DNA of 64,000 nt from Lepas anatifera (taxonomy: Eukaryota > Arthropoda > Thecostraca > Lepadidae), in the NCBI GenBank assembly GCA_034440635.1, contig JAOTON010001356.1, positions 2,674,501 through 2,738,500 on the forward strand. Direction: 5' to 3'. This document shows positions 36,137 through 47,229 of the stretch, piece by piece. The number at the start of each line of letters is the position of its first letter. Within the stretch, counting starts at the first letter, position 1. A program made the translations under genes and the position numbers. The notes under the pieces are model-generated. The model saw only the letters and a list, made by a program, of their open reading frames with translations. It ran no database searches and was not told the DNA's origin.

Positions 36137-38152
36137 TTAAAATGGTACAAGAATGGTAAAAACAGTGTACCTCAACTTCCCACTCTTTGCATAGAATCGT
36201 ACCATCCACTGTATTTTCCTGGAGCAAATATGCTATAAATGTCAGCTGTAGATGTCTAATGTGCAAAGCCAAGTTTGCTGAAGCATGTGGGGTTGATTCA
36301 CCCAGCATGTCAACCTCAAACTTTGGTTCACATCACTAGAAGCATGGGCGCCGAAAGCGGGGGGCATCTCCCCTGTTGGCCAACCAAAAGGATGCCCCTC
36401 CAAATTTTTGGTCCATCGCCATTCATGCTGTCAGGTACCAAATATGCTCAAAATTCGCCTTCCCAGGTCAGCACCAGCTGGGGTCTGTCCCCCCCCTGTA
36501 AAAACTCTGTGACGGTGCCCCTAACTGGACGGGGGCGCCGATGTGAGGCATCATGTGACTTGCTGATGCATGGAATTCACAAATGGTACCAAACTTAAGC
36601 CTGATACTGCACCACTTTAGAGCTTGATACTTTTAAGGTATCAAAGCATGAATCCCAATAGCATGACAAAATGATCAACACCAGGAAACTCCTTTAGTTA
36701 CTCCTTAGTTATCTCAAGAAACCCAGTATCTTTTTGGTAAATGAGCAATGCAACCAACAAAGCTACGCCATCTTATTATGGTGAATTAGCATTACTGCCT
36801 GTTGGTATATTTTAGAAACAGGGATAATCTGTACATACCCTGTATTTCACTTGGAACCACCTTGAAGCCAACCTCTTTAAATGACAAGAAAAGCCTGACC
36901 TGGCCTGAAAAGCATATATAGCTCTATTTCAATAATAAACAAAGTGTTTTGTATTGCTCAGTCCGCAAAGTATGGCAGCAGGCCAGACGAATCGCACCAG
37001 CCATCTAAAATTCTCACACCGTCAGCCAACAAAAATTAGCACCGATCTGCCATATACCAGGGAGAAAAACGCACTCATTGCAATGCTACCTCACACGATG
37101 CAATGCTACCTCTCTTATTAGTTAGTTAGTTGAGGACTTTTATAAGGCCCCTCCTATGTCTTTATAACCATTTAGCCATTATTTGTTAGGTTTTCAGTGT
37201 CACCTTCCTCACATCAGTCTCAGAAATTTGCACCAGGTTGATAAAATTCGCACCACTCACTCCCTGTCGCCAAGGGCACTGGCACCGACGAGATATCATC
37301 AAAAAACGCCATACTTTGCACGCTAGTGTATTGCTAGTTGCAAAGCATATATATACCCAAGAAAACCTGAGAAACCAATATGAATTATAATTTTCCAGTA
37401 GCGCCCACTTCAAGGTGAAAACCGCTTACAGTCAAAACACCCATACCCTGAATTAAGGATACTGGACGTCACCACTTAATTTTAATTTGAAGAGATGCTC
37501 AGACTAGAAATAACGGGGAAAACATGCAGTGGGACAAAATTTTGGACCAAATTGTTTGTCTTCAAATGATACTGCTCAAACAATTCACCAAAAAATTTAG
37601 CAAGTCTCAAACTTTGGGTGGATCCACTCATTAATTGTAATGAGAATGCAAAAAACATGATTCAACCCCAAACATTTGGCATAATACCTACCCTGATTTA
37701 CATTTAGGGATTCCTCTGCCTGTCACCCTTTGTTTAGGACACCCCTGCTCGTATGCGAGTTGGTTACCTAGGTAATACACTTTTTCTCAATGTAATTGGA
37801 ACCTTGCCAGAGTATTACACAAGCAGACGTTACCCTAGTCCCTCCTCCTTTTGTTTTGAGCTTATTACACAGCTAATATAGAAACTGAGAGAAAAACGAC
37901 AAATAAATTGAAGCGACTGGGTAGCAGGAGCATAACTGATGCAAATTTCACTCATTATACGACTTATTAAAGTTGAATTTCATTCTTTTTAATTCCGCAA
38001 CACTCAACACAGAGCGCCCGGCGACTATGAAGCATTGCCAGATGTGCCAGATAATTTACTCAATAAATTCCCAGGACTCTTGTGAAATTCCGACAAATGG
38101 CAGCAATATTACAGTGCTACCAAAAAACGTTTCAAAAAAGACACCCAAGGTT

Positions 38153-38203
38153 TTAATTCACGTTGTGAAAACGGCTATTAGCCGTTTTCACAACGTGAAT
38201 TAA
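38153..38203. repeat. 51-bp palindrome at the junction of units A and B
   Basis: The inverted ends of the two tandem units meet with only CTATTAG between them, making a near-perfect palindrome (AATTCACGTTGTGAAAACGG then its inverse). Such a structure would extrude a strong hairpin and marks the boundary of the tandem copies. Confidence 0.9.
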
Positions 38204-38423
38204 ATAGAAATCAACCTTGGGTGTCTTTTGGTAGTTTTTTTTAACATTTCCCAAGCCAAAAAAACCAGCGTTCATTTCAGTGAAACTATAGAAGTTTGAG
38301 AAATATACTGACACAAAATTGAAAGCAATGACCCTAAATATCTTGATTCTGAGCTTTTCCTGGCATTAAATTCAATAGATAAATCTAAATTAATGGATAT
38401 ATATTTAAGAAATATCCCCAGAT

Positions 38424-38483
38424 CTTGGGCGTCTTTTTGAAAAAACCGACCTCCAGGGTCGGTTTTTTCAAAAGACACCCAAG
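38424..38483. repeat. hairpin in unit B
   Basis: This is the counterpart of the hairpin at 33525-33585, one T shorter in the left arm. It is preserved in both units. Confidence 0.88.
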
Positions 38484-38886
38484 CCTCTAGATCCCGTCTT
38501 TTCGGTCTCTAGATTTGTCTGGAGGGATTTTTCAAAGGCTTCCATATGCAGGAGCGAATTTTGAGGTTGGTGACTTATGCAGGACTTGCCCGCTTGACGT
38601 CACTGCTTACGTCATAGCCAAGAACCAATCATCGGACAGTATTCTGGGAGCAGCATGGCCGCGTTCAGGGCCCGAGAGAGAGAGAGGTCGCGTTCGGGGA
38701 ACGTGTTCGGGATAAGTTTGTTCTCTTATGTTTCTTTTCTCACGGTATATGAGCTACGATCGTTATTATACGTGTGTTTAGGAACAAAAGTTAAATATTT
38801 GATTGAAATTATTTGATCGTTACCAATTTTTTGCGGCAGTCAGGCAGACATTTTTTCCATCACCATACAGATCGGGGGTCAATTAA

Positions 38887-39912
38887 CCCTCGCCCCACCG
38901 GGGGCCATCGATGGCCCCCCCAAGGTTTTTCCGGGATAGCAGAAAAACGACGAGGCGCAGCACCGCGGTTGAGGGCTCTACCTCTCACTGCATCATTTTC
39001 CCATCATCCCTGAAATTTTTTATCCCGGGTCACCCAAGGTCAGGTCACCAGACGAGGTCAACCAAGGTCACCTCACTTCACCTTTAGAGCTCTGTAAGAG
39101 CTACATTTCAAAGTCGATCGATTTGAAACTTCCTACACTTCATGACCCCTCCAGGTTCTACAAGGTGTATATCCGGGATTTTTCGATTTCGTGTCCTGAG
39201 GTCAGGTCACGAGGCGACCTCTCCCATTGGAAAAGCATGGGGAAAAGCTATTTCATGATATAAAAGCCACAAAAATGATTGCAAATACTCAGACTGCTCA
39301 GAACAACGTTTTTAGACACCCTTTCACGGATTCCAGGGGTCATATTTGCCCTTTGACTTTTCCAAGGTCATCCAAGGTCACCAGAGGTCAAAAACAGTAT
39401 TTTGACAATAACTTTTGACCTAATTGAGCTAGAGCGGTAAAACAAACACCATCGTGTTTGTCTTGTCACTGGCTTTCATTTGATATACGGCAGAGGTCAC
39501 TTTTTGACCTTTCGTGACCTCAGGTCATATTAGGTCACGAGGTGACCTCTGGCGGTCAAACCACTGGCGGGAGGTCTTTACGTTCCACATAGCGGAAAAA
39601 GTACTGGCAATTTTCTATCAAATGTGATTTACCAGACCTCAATAGCTCTAATGGCATAAGAGTTATACCCAGTTTGCTTAAGCATTGCATATTTGAGTGA
39701 AAATAGCCGATCTTGACCTAATTTGACCTCTGGAGGTCAAACCATTGAACTGAGCACTAAAACATGCGAAGTATTTTCTTACTGAATTTACGCGAGCTTT
39801 CTATTGCACTTTGCAGATTTGCGCTAACGCCCATATTTTCGGAGTTAGAGGGGGGCCATCGATGGCCCCCCGGTGGGGCGAAGGTGGCGCCGGACCCCCG
39901 GTGGGGCGCGGG
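38887..39912. mobile_element. TTAA-site TIR element T4, 1,026 bp, with empty site in unit A
   Basis: It is flanked by TTAA (38883-38886 and 39913-39916). Ends are CCCTCGCCCCACCGGGG and CCCCGGTGGGGCGCGGG, with internal GGGGCCATCGATGGCCCC palindromes. Copy A of the host unit reads GTCAATTAAAGGGGCAGG across the same point (33981-33998), with a single TTAA and nothing lost or gained, so the borders are exact. It is nearly identical to T3 in inverted orientation. It is non-autonomous, with dense AGGTCA motifs including DR4-type and everted arrangements. Confidence 0.93.
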
Positions 39913-39958
39913 TTAAAGGGGCAGGTGCCCCTCCTATCGACCATCTGCGCCCCTGAAT

Positions 39959-40202
39959 CATAGGCGGATCCAGGATAGCCGATCGGGGGCACCTTTCCGG
40001 GTTGGCACCATCCAGACCAGGAGGGTGCCACTTTTGACCAAAAAACTATGAGGTGGGCGCCAAATCGTATCGGTGGGCGCCGATTTTCACATCCTGGGGA
40101 GGGAGGGGTGAGAACCGACATTTCAGGGCAGCGCTGTGACCATTTTAGGGGCGCCGAGCGTCAATCGGAGGGACACGTACCCCACCCCTGGATCTGCCTA
40201 TG
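39959..40202. mobile_element. hAT-type MITE (CATAGGCGGATCCAGG ends), copy B
   Basis: This is the counterpart of 34031-34276 in the second tandem unit, with the same 7/8 flanking match (CCCTGAAT/CCCTGGAT). It was therefore present before the unit was duplicated. Confidence 0.7.
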
Positions 40203-41070
40203 CCCTGGATGGTTACGGTGCCGCCTGAAGGGTTGATGGCGCCCCTGAAATGTCGCTTTTCACCTTTTCTCCAAATATGCGAAAATCGGCGCTCATTGTT
40301 AGGATTTTGCGCCCGCCTAAAATATTTTGCTGGTCCAAGGTGGCACCCCCTGGTCCGGATGGCGCCCCCGGGAAGGCGCCGACATTGCCGATCGGGGACA
40401 CCTTTCCAGTGGGCGCCACTTCTTGCCTGCAAAACTTTTCAGGTGGGCGCAAAACCCTATCGGTGGGCGCCGATTCTCGCATTCTAGGGGGGGTTGGAAG
40501 CGACATTTCATTTCAGATGGCGCCGAGGGTCCATCCTAACCCCCCCCCAGATCCGTGTACGCGAGGTGACGGAACTAGTGATGTGGGAGGTGACGGCACT
40601 GGTGAGGCGGGGGTGACGGCACTGGCAAGGCCGGAGGCGGGAGGCGACGGTGTTCGTGAGGCGCGAGGCGATGGATAGTTGGGGGGGTGGGGGAGACCAT
40701 GACGCCGTAGACTGCACATCGGCTCATCGAACAGTTGAGGCATCTCCTCCGTCGATATATCGCCGGTGTCACGTTCACGAGTGTGTCGAGGACTGACTGA
40801 ATCAGAGGGGGCCACCGCTGTTCCAAGGAGCCGCCGCAGGCCCGGGTTGGGCCGTCGCCGCCACTGGCCCGGGTTGGGCCACAGTTACCCAGGCGACTAC
40901 CGTTGCCGCAGGCCCAGGTGGGGAAGCCGCCGCCACCGAATAACTTCTCACAATGCGGCGACCGGCAAGTTGCCACGCAATCTCCAGTAGGCGGCAACTC
41001 CATCGGCCATAGCTACATAGGGATTGTAGGTCAACATGGTGAAATGGGCAGTGTGCGTCTAAGAATTTAA

Positions 41071-42055
41071 CACGCGCCCCGCAGGGGGGGGTGAAATTCG
41101 CTCCTCCTGGTTTTTCCAGATAGCTCAAAAACGAAGAGACGCAGAGCAACGAAACTTACGGTACCTTATTCCTAATCAATTTTACACATCTGACCAAATT
41201 TTTTAGTTAAGGTCATGTCTGGTCAAGGAGCTATTTAAGGTCAAGTGACCCGACCTCAAAACCTAAAATTACGAGTTTGAAGCAGTGCCCAGGGAACATC
41301 AGCGAACCGATCACTTTGAAACTTCCACAATATGATAATGTCATTAAGGTCTACAAATCTGCTATCTCGGAATTTCTATATTTTTTACCTAAGGTGGGGT
41401 CAATTTCTTGGTCACCCCATTATAAGTCTACGGTGAAAAATAGAATGGGCTCGTTTTCAGTAAGTATTGCATAGATAAAGCTGAAAATCCTCAAACCGTC
41501 TATTCTTACCACGATCTTGAAAATTAAGGTGAGTTTTTAACCATCTGACCTCTCAAAGGTCATATCAGGTCACGGGAGCATAGAGTGATTATTTGGCCAA
41601 TAACTTCTCATTGAATTGAGATAAAGCTCCCATTTTGCTTGCATTGTGCTTATATTGTCACGGGAAGTCGATTGATATACAACATGACGATACCGGGTCA
41701 CTCTCTGACCCTGACCTAGCTCGAGGTCAAGTCATTTTCACTATTTGACCTAGGAAGGTCATATTATACATCATTCGATTCGCAGCGATGAGAGGAATCT
41801 AATGATGCATAAATATTTGCTCTAGCCCCCTGAGGGCAGATCTAGAGAGAGAAACGTACACTGCTCTGTTGTAAGCCTATGGAATCTTCTTTGACCTATG
41901 CTGACCTCAATATTGACTTGACATGAAAATTCTTCGTATAAAGTCGCTTCGTCTTCTCAAGAGCTTTCCAACACCACCCATTATTTTCCTTTAGCTTTCG
42001 TGGGGACCGAGATACGAAGGGGGGCGCGTCATGCAAGGGACCCCAGCTGGGCATG
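41071..42055. mobile_element. TTAA-site TIR element T8 within unit B, 985 bp
   Basis: This is the counterpart of T7 at the equivalent position in unit B, flanked by TTAA (41067-41070 and 42056-42059). It differs from T7 by a few substitutions and small indels. Confidence 0.82.
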
Positions 42056-44080
42056 TTAAAATGGTACAAGAATGGTAAAAACAGTGTACCTCAACTTCCC
42101 ACTCTTTGCATAGAATCGTACCATCCACTGTATTTTCCTGGAGTAAATATGCTATAAATGTCAGCTGTAGATGTCTAATGTGCAAAGCCAAGCTTGCTGA
42201 AGCATGTGGGGTTGATTCACCCAGCATGTCAACCTCAAACTTTGGTTCACATCACTAGAAGTATGGGCGCCGAAAGCGGGGGCATCTCCCCTGTTGGCCA
42301 ACCAAAAGGATGCCCCTCCAAATTTTTGGTCCATCGCCATTCATGCTGTCAGGTACCAAATATGCTCAAAATTCGCCTTCCCAGGTCAGCACCAGCTGGG
42401 GTCTGTCCCCCCCCCTGTAAAAACTCTGTGACGGTGCCCCTAACTGGAAGGGGGCGCCGATGTGAGGCATCATGTGACTTGCTGATGCATGGAATTCACA
42501 AATGGTACCAAACTTAAGCCTGATACTGCACCACTTTAGAGCTTGATACTTTTAAGGTATCAAAGCATGAATCCCAATAGCATGACAAAATGATCAACAC
42601 CAGGAAACTCCTTTAGTTACTCCTTAGTTATCTCAGGAAACCGAGTATCTTTTTGGTAAATGAGCAATGCAACCAATAAAGCTACGCCATCTTATTATGG
42701 TGAATTAGCATTACTGCCTGTTGGTATATTTTAGAAACAGGGATAATCTGTACATACCCTGTATTTCACTTGGAACCACCTTGAAGCCAACCTCTTTAAA
42801 TGACAAGAAAAGCCTGACCTGGCCTGAAAAGCATATATAGCTCTATTTCAATAATAAACAAAGTGTTTTGTATTGCTCAGTCCGCAAAGTATGGCAGCAG
42901 GCCAGACGAGTCGCACCAGCCATCTAAAATTCTCACACCGTCAGCCAACAAAAATTAGCACCGATCTGCCATATACCAGGGAGAAAAGCGCACTCATTCC
43001 CACTCACACGATGCAATGCTACCTCTCTTATTAAATAGTTAGTTGAGGACTTTTTATAAGGCCCCTCCTTTGTCTTTATAACCATTTAGCCATTATTTGT
43101 TAGGTTTTCAGTGTCACCTTCCTCACATCAGTCTCAGAAATTTGCACCAGGTTGATAAAATTCGCACCACTCACTCCTGTCGCCAAGGGCACTGGCACCG
43201 ACGAGATATCATCAAAAACGCCATACTTTGCACGCTAGTGTATTGCTAGTTGCATAGCATATATACCCAAGAAAACCTGAGAAACCAATATGAATTATAA
43301 TTTTCCAGTAGCGCCCACTTCAAGGTGAAAACCGCTTACAGTCAAAACACCCATACCCTGAATTAAGGATACTGGACGTCACCACTTAATTTTAATTTGA
43401 AGAGATGCTCAGACTAGAAATAACGGGAAAACATGCAGTGGGTCAAAATTTTGGACCAAATTGTTTGTCTTCAAATGATACTGCTCAAACAATTCACCAA
43501 AAAATTTAGCAAGTCTCAAACTTTGGGTGGATCCACGCATTAATTGTAATGAGAATGCAAAAACATGATTCAACCCCAAACATTTGGCATAATACCTACC
43601 CTGATTTACATTTAGGGATTCCTCTGCCTGTCACCCTTTGTTTAGGACACCCCTGCTCGTATGCGAGTTGGTTACCTAGGTAATACACTTTTTCTCAATG
43701 TAATTGGAACCTTGCCAGAGTATTACACAAGCAGACGTTACCCTAGTCCCTCCTCCTTTTGTTTTGAGCTTATTACACAGCTAATATAGAAACTGAGAGA
43801 AAAACGACAAATAAATTGAAGCGACTGGGTAGCAGGAGCATAACTGATGCAAATTTCACTCATTATACGACTTATTAAAGTTGAATTTCATTCTTTTTAA
43901 TTCCGCAACACTCAACACAGAGCGCCCGGCGACTGTGAAGCATTGCCAGATGTGCCAGATAATTTACTCAATAAATTCCCAAGACTCTTGTGAAATTCCG
44001 ACAAATGGCAGCAATATTACAGTGCTACCAAAAAACCTTTCAAAAAGACACCCAAGGTTTAATTCACGTTGTGAAAACGG

Positions 44081-44660
44081 CTAATACAATGCAAATAATG
44101 TGATACAAAACAAAAAGAAAGAATAGTGCATACTGCTTGAAACAAGTAATACAGCTAGATGATCATAATAATGCAAGTACATGCACGAGGCAAAAATAAT
44201 AGAAATAACAAATCCAATTTAGAACAAAACAAGCTCTGCAGAGCAAGAACTTTCCTAGAAGGCAAAAACAGACAAACAAAGTAAGGCAAAAAACAAAAGC
44301 AGGTTTAGAAAACAAAACAAAACATGCACAGATTTCCAAAACTCAGATTGCCACAGAGCGAGAACCTAACAAGAGGCAAATAGACAAAACAAAAAATATG
44401 ATCAAATAAAAGTAATGAAAGAGACATGAGAGTGGTTGCTTAGAAAATATCCTAGTTGAGAGTCTGTGTCTTAAGTTTATGTTTTAAAGTTTAAGGCCCA
44501 CATATGCGGCAGAACAAAGACAACAAAAAGTATACCGAAATCATAGACAAAAACGTTATATGAAGCAAACAATGAGACAAATGTTCGAGAATTAAATCCG
44601 GGCCGATTGAAGAGGTGACATGGCAGACTGAGACACCGCCAAGGACGGATTCTCTGAAGT
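44081..44660. other. A-rich intergenic DNA 3' of TBCE
   Basis: Many short A-runs (AAAACAAAAAG-like) give a T-rich minus strand downstream of TBCE. There is no poly-A run on the TBCE sense strand that would mark a processed retrocopy. Confidence 0.5.
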
Positions 44661-44662
44661 AG

Positions 44663-46418
44663 CTACACAGCCAGCAGAGGGCCCACCTCCCACCAGTGAT
44701 CAGTGAGCAGGCGCCCCGTCACCAGCGGCTCCAGTCCGAGTCCGGGGCCTCCGACCTCGGGCACACGCCAGCCGCCGTGTAGATACACGTAGCGGACCAC
44801 CAGCCAGTTGCCATCCTCCACGCCGAAGAAGCGCAGGTCCCTCTCCCGGTCCAGTTCAATCTCCCAGTCCGGCCTCTCCGGACTGACGTAGCTAAGGATG
44901 AGCTTCTTGATGTTTCCCCGGTACAGTCTGTTGACCAGCACCTTCAGCTTGGAGGTGCGCATGGTCAGTGGCAGCTTGCGCTGGAAGACGGCGTCGTCGG
45001 GCAACGCCTGGTCGGAGGCGCGCCGGATCTCCAGCGACACCATGTGGGCGCTGATGGTGTCCGCCGTCACCTTCAGCTCGCTGTTCTCCGGCGCGCCCCA
45101 CTCCTGACAGAGGTCGGTGTATCTGGGGTGAGTCCCGACGAACGGCTGCCAGACGTCGGCGGACCGTTCGGCTGGCTGCTGGCTGCAGTCTGCCGCCCGC
45201 CTCCCGCCAGGCGGGTCCGAACCGGCGCAGGCAGTCCAGCTCGGCCCAGCGCCGCCCCTCCCGGGTCACCTCCGTCCGGTTTAGCACCTGGAGCCGACCA
45301 ATGCGGGCGATGGTGAGCTCGCGGACCGTCTCCGGCTTCTCCGAGCTGGACAGCGGGTTGTTCCGCAGCGTGAGGTCGCGCAGCCGCGTAAGGCGAGACA
45401 GCGCGTCCCGACTCCCACTCGCCGATGTGGTTGTTGTCCAGTCCGATGGTAGTCAGCGCCGGGAACACGTCCGCTGCCTCCTCCGGCACCTCTATCCGAC
45501 GCAGGCCGGTGTTGTTGAGGCCCAGGTCACGTAGCTGCGGCAGCGTAGCCAGTTTGAGGATTTCAGTCCAGTCCTGGATGGGGTTGGAGTCGAGGTCCAG
45601 GGAGTCCAGGTGCTGAAACATGTCCTCCGGCGGAGTCCGCAGACTGGAGATCCGGTTGGTGACCAGCGTGAGTCGGTGGATGTCAGGCCACATGACGGCG
45701 CACTGGAGAACGTCCGCCCAGGTGTACCGCTGCCGGTCACACAGCAGGATCTGCAGGGTGGAGAAGGCGCCGCGCAGAGCAGCGTCCGGCTCCTGCAGCC
45801 GGTTCTCACTGATGTTGAGGGCGGAGAGCCGCGGCAGCTGACGGATGATGCCCGCAACTGCTGACCACGAGTTCAACAGGTTGCAAGCCAATTCCAGCTC
45901 CTGGATACTGGGACAGACCTCTCCCAGCATCGGAGGATCGTCCCCGCAGATGAGGCACTCGCAGAGGTACACGTTCTTCAGCATGTCGAGCCTGCTCTGC
46001 TTCTTGTTCAGCTTACTGAGGCCAATAACATGAACGAAGCGGGCGCCCATCTCCTGCTGTAGAGAGTCCAGCTCCTGGCGGTCGACGGTGGACTCTGTGT
46101 CCAGGATGACGCCGTACCGCTCCGCCACCGCCTGGCAGCACTGCAGCGGCCGCGACAGCTTCCGGCGGCGCACCACCGACCCGCCCGTGAGCTCACTGGT
46201 GACGAAGTACTGTTTTCCCTTCACGGTTCCGTTGTGCTTGCCCCGCTCCGGGTTGTCCCACTCCACGCCCACCCAGGTACCGTCCGAGCCGTCCACCGGA
46301 CGACGTACAGCACAGTGGCGCGCTCCCCGGCGCACGAGACCCGGTCTCCCACGCCGAACCGCACCGCCTCCCCGGCCACGTCCTCCTTGGACGGCCCCGC
46401 TGATGGCAGATCCGCCAT
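44663..46418 (-). CDS. TBCE: tubulin-folding cofactor E, uninterrupted, with three apparent frameshifts
   Basis: TBCE binds alpha-tubulin in the cytosolic tubulin-folding pathway. The start MADLPSAGPSKEDVAGEAVR at 46418 leads into a CAP-Gly domain (GVEWDNPERGKHNGTVKGKQ; tail GGSVVRRRKL). Leucine-rich repeats follow (for example LSALNISENRL, LDSLDLDSNPI, LTTIGLDNNHI), then a C-terminal ubiquitin-like region ending DLRFFGVEDGNWLVVRYVY. About 585 residues would be encoded, near the usual ~520-530 plus a short extra tail. The reading frame breaks three times: one base short at about 46295-46310 inside CAP-Gly, one base extra in a CCC run at about 45407-45409, and one base extra in the repeat at about 45174-45191. 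Flanking protein sequence is otherwise well conserved with no stops, so assembly indels or very recent pseudogenisation are both possible. No introns are evident, which is unusual for an animal TBCE. Confidence 0.85.
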
Positions 46419-46509
46419 ACTCTCCTGAATATCTGATCTCTGCGGCGACTTCAACTGGGGCCAGATAGACTGGACGGCTGGTTTTTCCACAGCAGGCGCT
46501 TCTCACCCA

Positions 46510-47225
46510 TCACACTCATTTTTGGAGTCAACAAGGGATGCATTTCTCCATCAACATGTCACACATCTCGCATATGTGGGCCATAATATTTAGTGAGAGA
46601 AGAATGAAAATGGAGGTAGAGAGTGAAAAGAGGGAGATAGAGGAGTCATAAGAGAGGTGTTCGACGAATATTTGAATAGGAATTTCAGACGGGAGAAGGA
46701 GCAGGTAAGGTAGACCTTGACATAGCTCCTTGACATGCAATTCGCTTTGAGAAAGAAAAGAGTACAAATGCTCTCAATATTTATACATACATGGGAAAAA
46801 ATACAGTAGATTAATAGACATAACTTTGAACTTTGAACTAGCTCCGAGTCAATTGCGGAGCAGAACGGTACCCTCAAGAACACCCTGAGCATCCACAGCG
46901 GCGCAGCGCAGAAAAGAGGACGAAAAGAAAGAGAGAGGAGCGCAAATCCCAGTCCCCCCAAAAAAAAAAAAACGACCAGCGGCGCACCGTCCCCGAAGGA
47001 CGGCGGAGTAGCCCCAGATACGAAGTCCAGGGCCCACAGGGGGCAGGGGAGGGGAGCCGGCCCGGCGCCCCTATGTTGATGTAGAAACTATTTCAATTTG
47101 TGAAAAATTAAGAACACAAAATGGTTGGAGTTGAGCATATACAATGTGACTGCTGGAAGTATGACTTACCTGGCAAATATTGATGCTAGCATCTGTCTTT
47201 GTATGTCTCTATTCCTGAGAAGTTG
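46510..47225. other. intergenic DNA 5' of TBCE
   Basis: No gene was recognised. A GC-rich stretch with a poly-A run lies at about 46900-47065. It could include the TBCE promoter, but no element is clear. Confidence 0.4.
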
Positions 47226-47229
47226 AAGT

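Larger units (their letters stand above)
33284..38174. mobile_element. 4.89-kb inverted-repeat-bounded unit, copy A
   Basis: The left end CCGTTTTCACAACGTGAATT is found inverted at the right end (AATTCACGTTGTGAAAACGG). It is followed inside on both sides by an ACCTTGGGTGTCTTTT-like block, giving terminal inverted repeats of roughly 40 bp. An almost identical second unit follows directly at 38182-44080. Inside are a 61-bp hairpin (33525-33585), a hAT MITE (34031-34276) and a TTAA element (35158-36136). No transposase-like ORF was seen, so it is non-autonomous or a composite repeat. At 33985-33988 it keeps an empty TTAA site that is filled in copy B. Confidence 0.75.
38182..44080. mobile_element. 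inverted-repeat-bounded unit, copy B (4.87 kb plus 1.03-kb insertion)
   Basis: This is a second copy of 33284-38174, nearly identical apart from scattered substitutions and small indels. It carries one extra insertion, the TTAA element at 38887-39912. It ends AATTCACGTTGTGAAAACGG at 44080 and begins CCGTTTTCACAACGTG at 38182. Like copy A it has no transposase-like gene. The very low divergence shows that the tandem duplication is recent, or an assembly duplication, although the private insertion argues that both copies are real haplotype or genome sequence. Confidence 0.75.

Noticed and set aside
33284..44080. Assembly duplication of one 4.9-kb locus
   Set aside because: Not fully excluded, but the units differ by scattered substitutions, indels and a whole 1,026-bp insertion, which a simple assembly repeat would not show. 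Two haplotypes placed in tandem remains a possibility to test by read depth.
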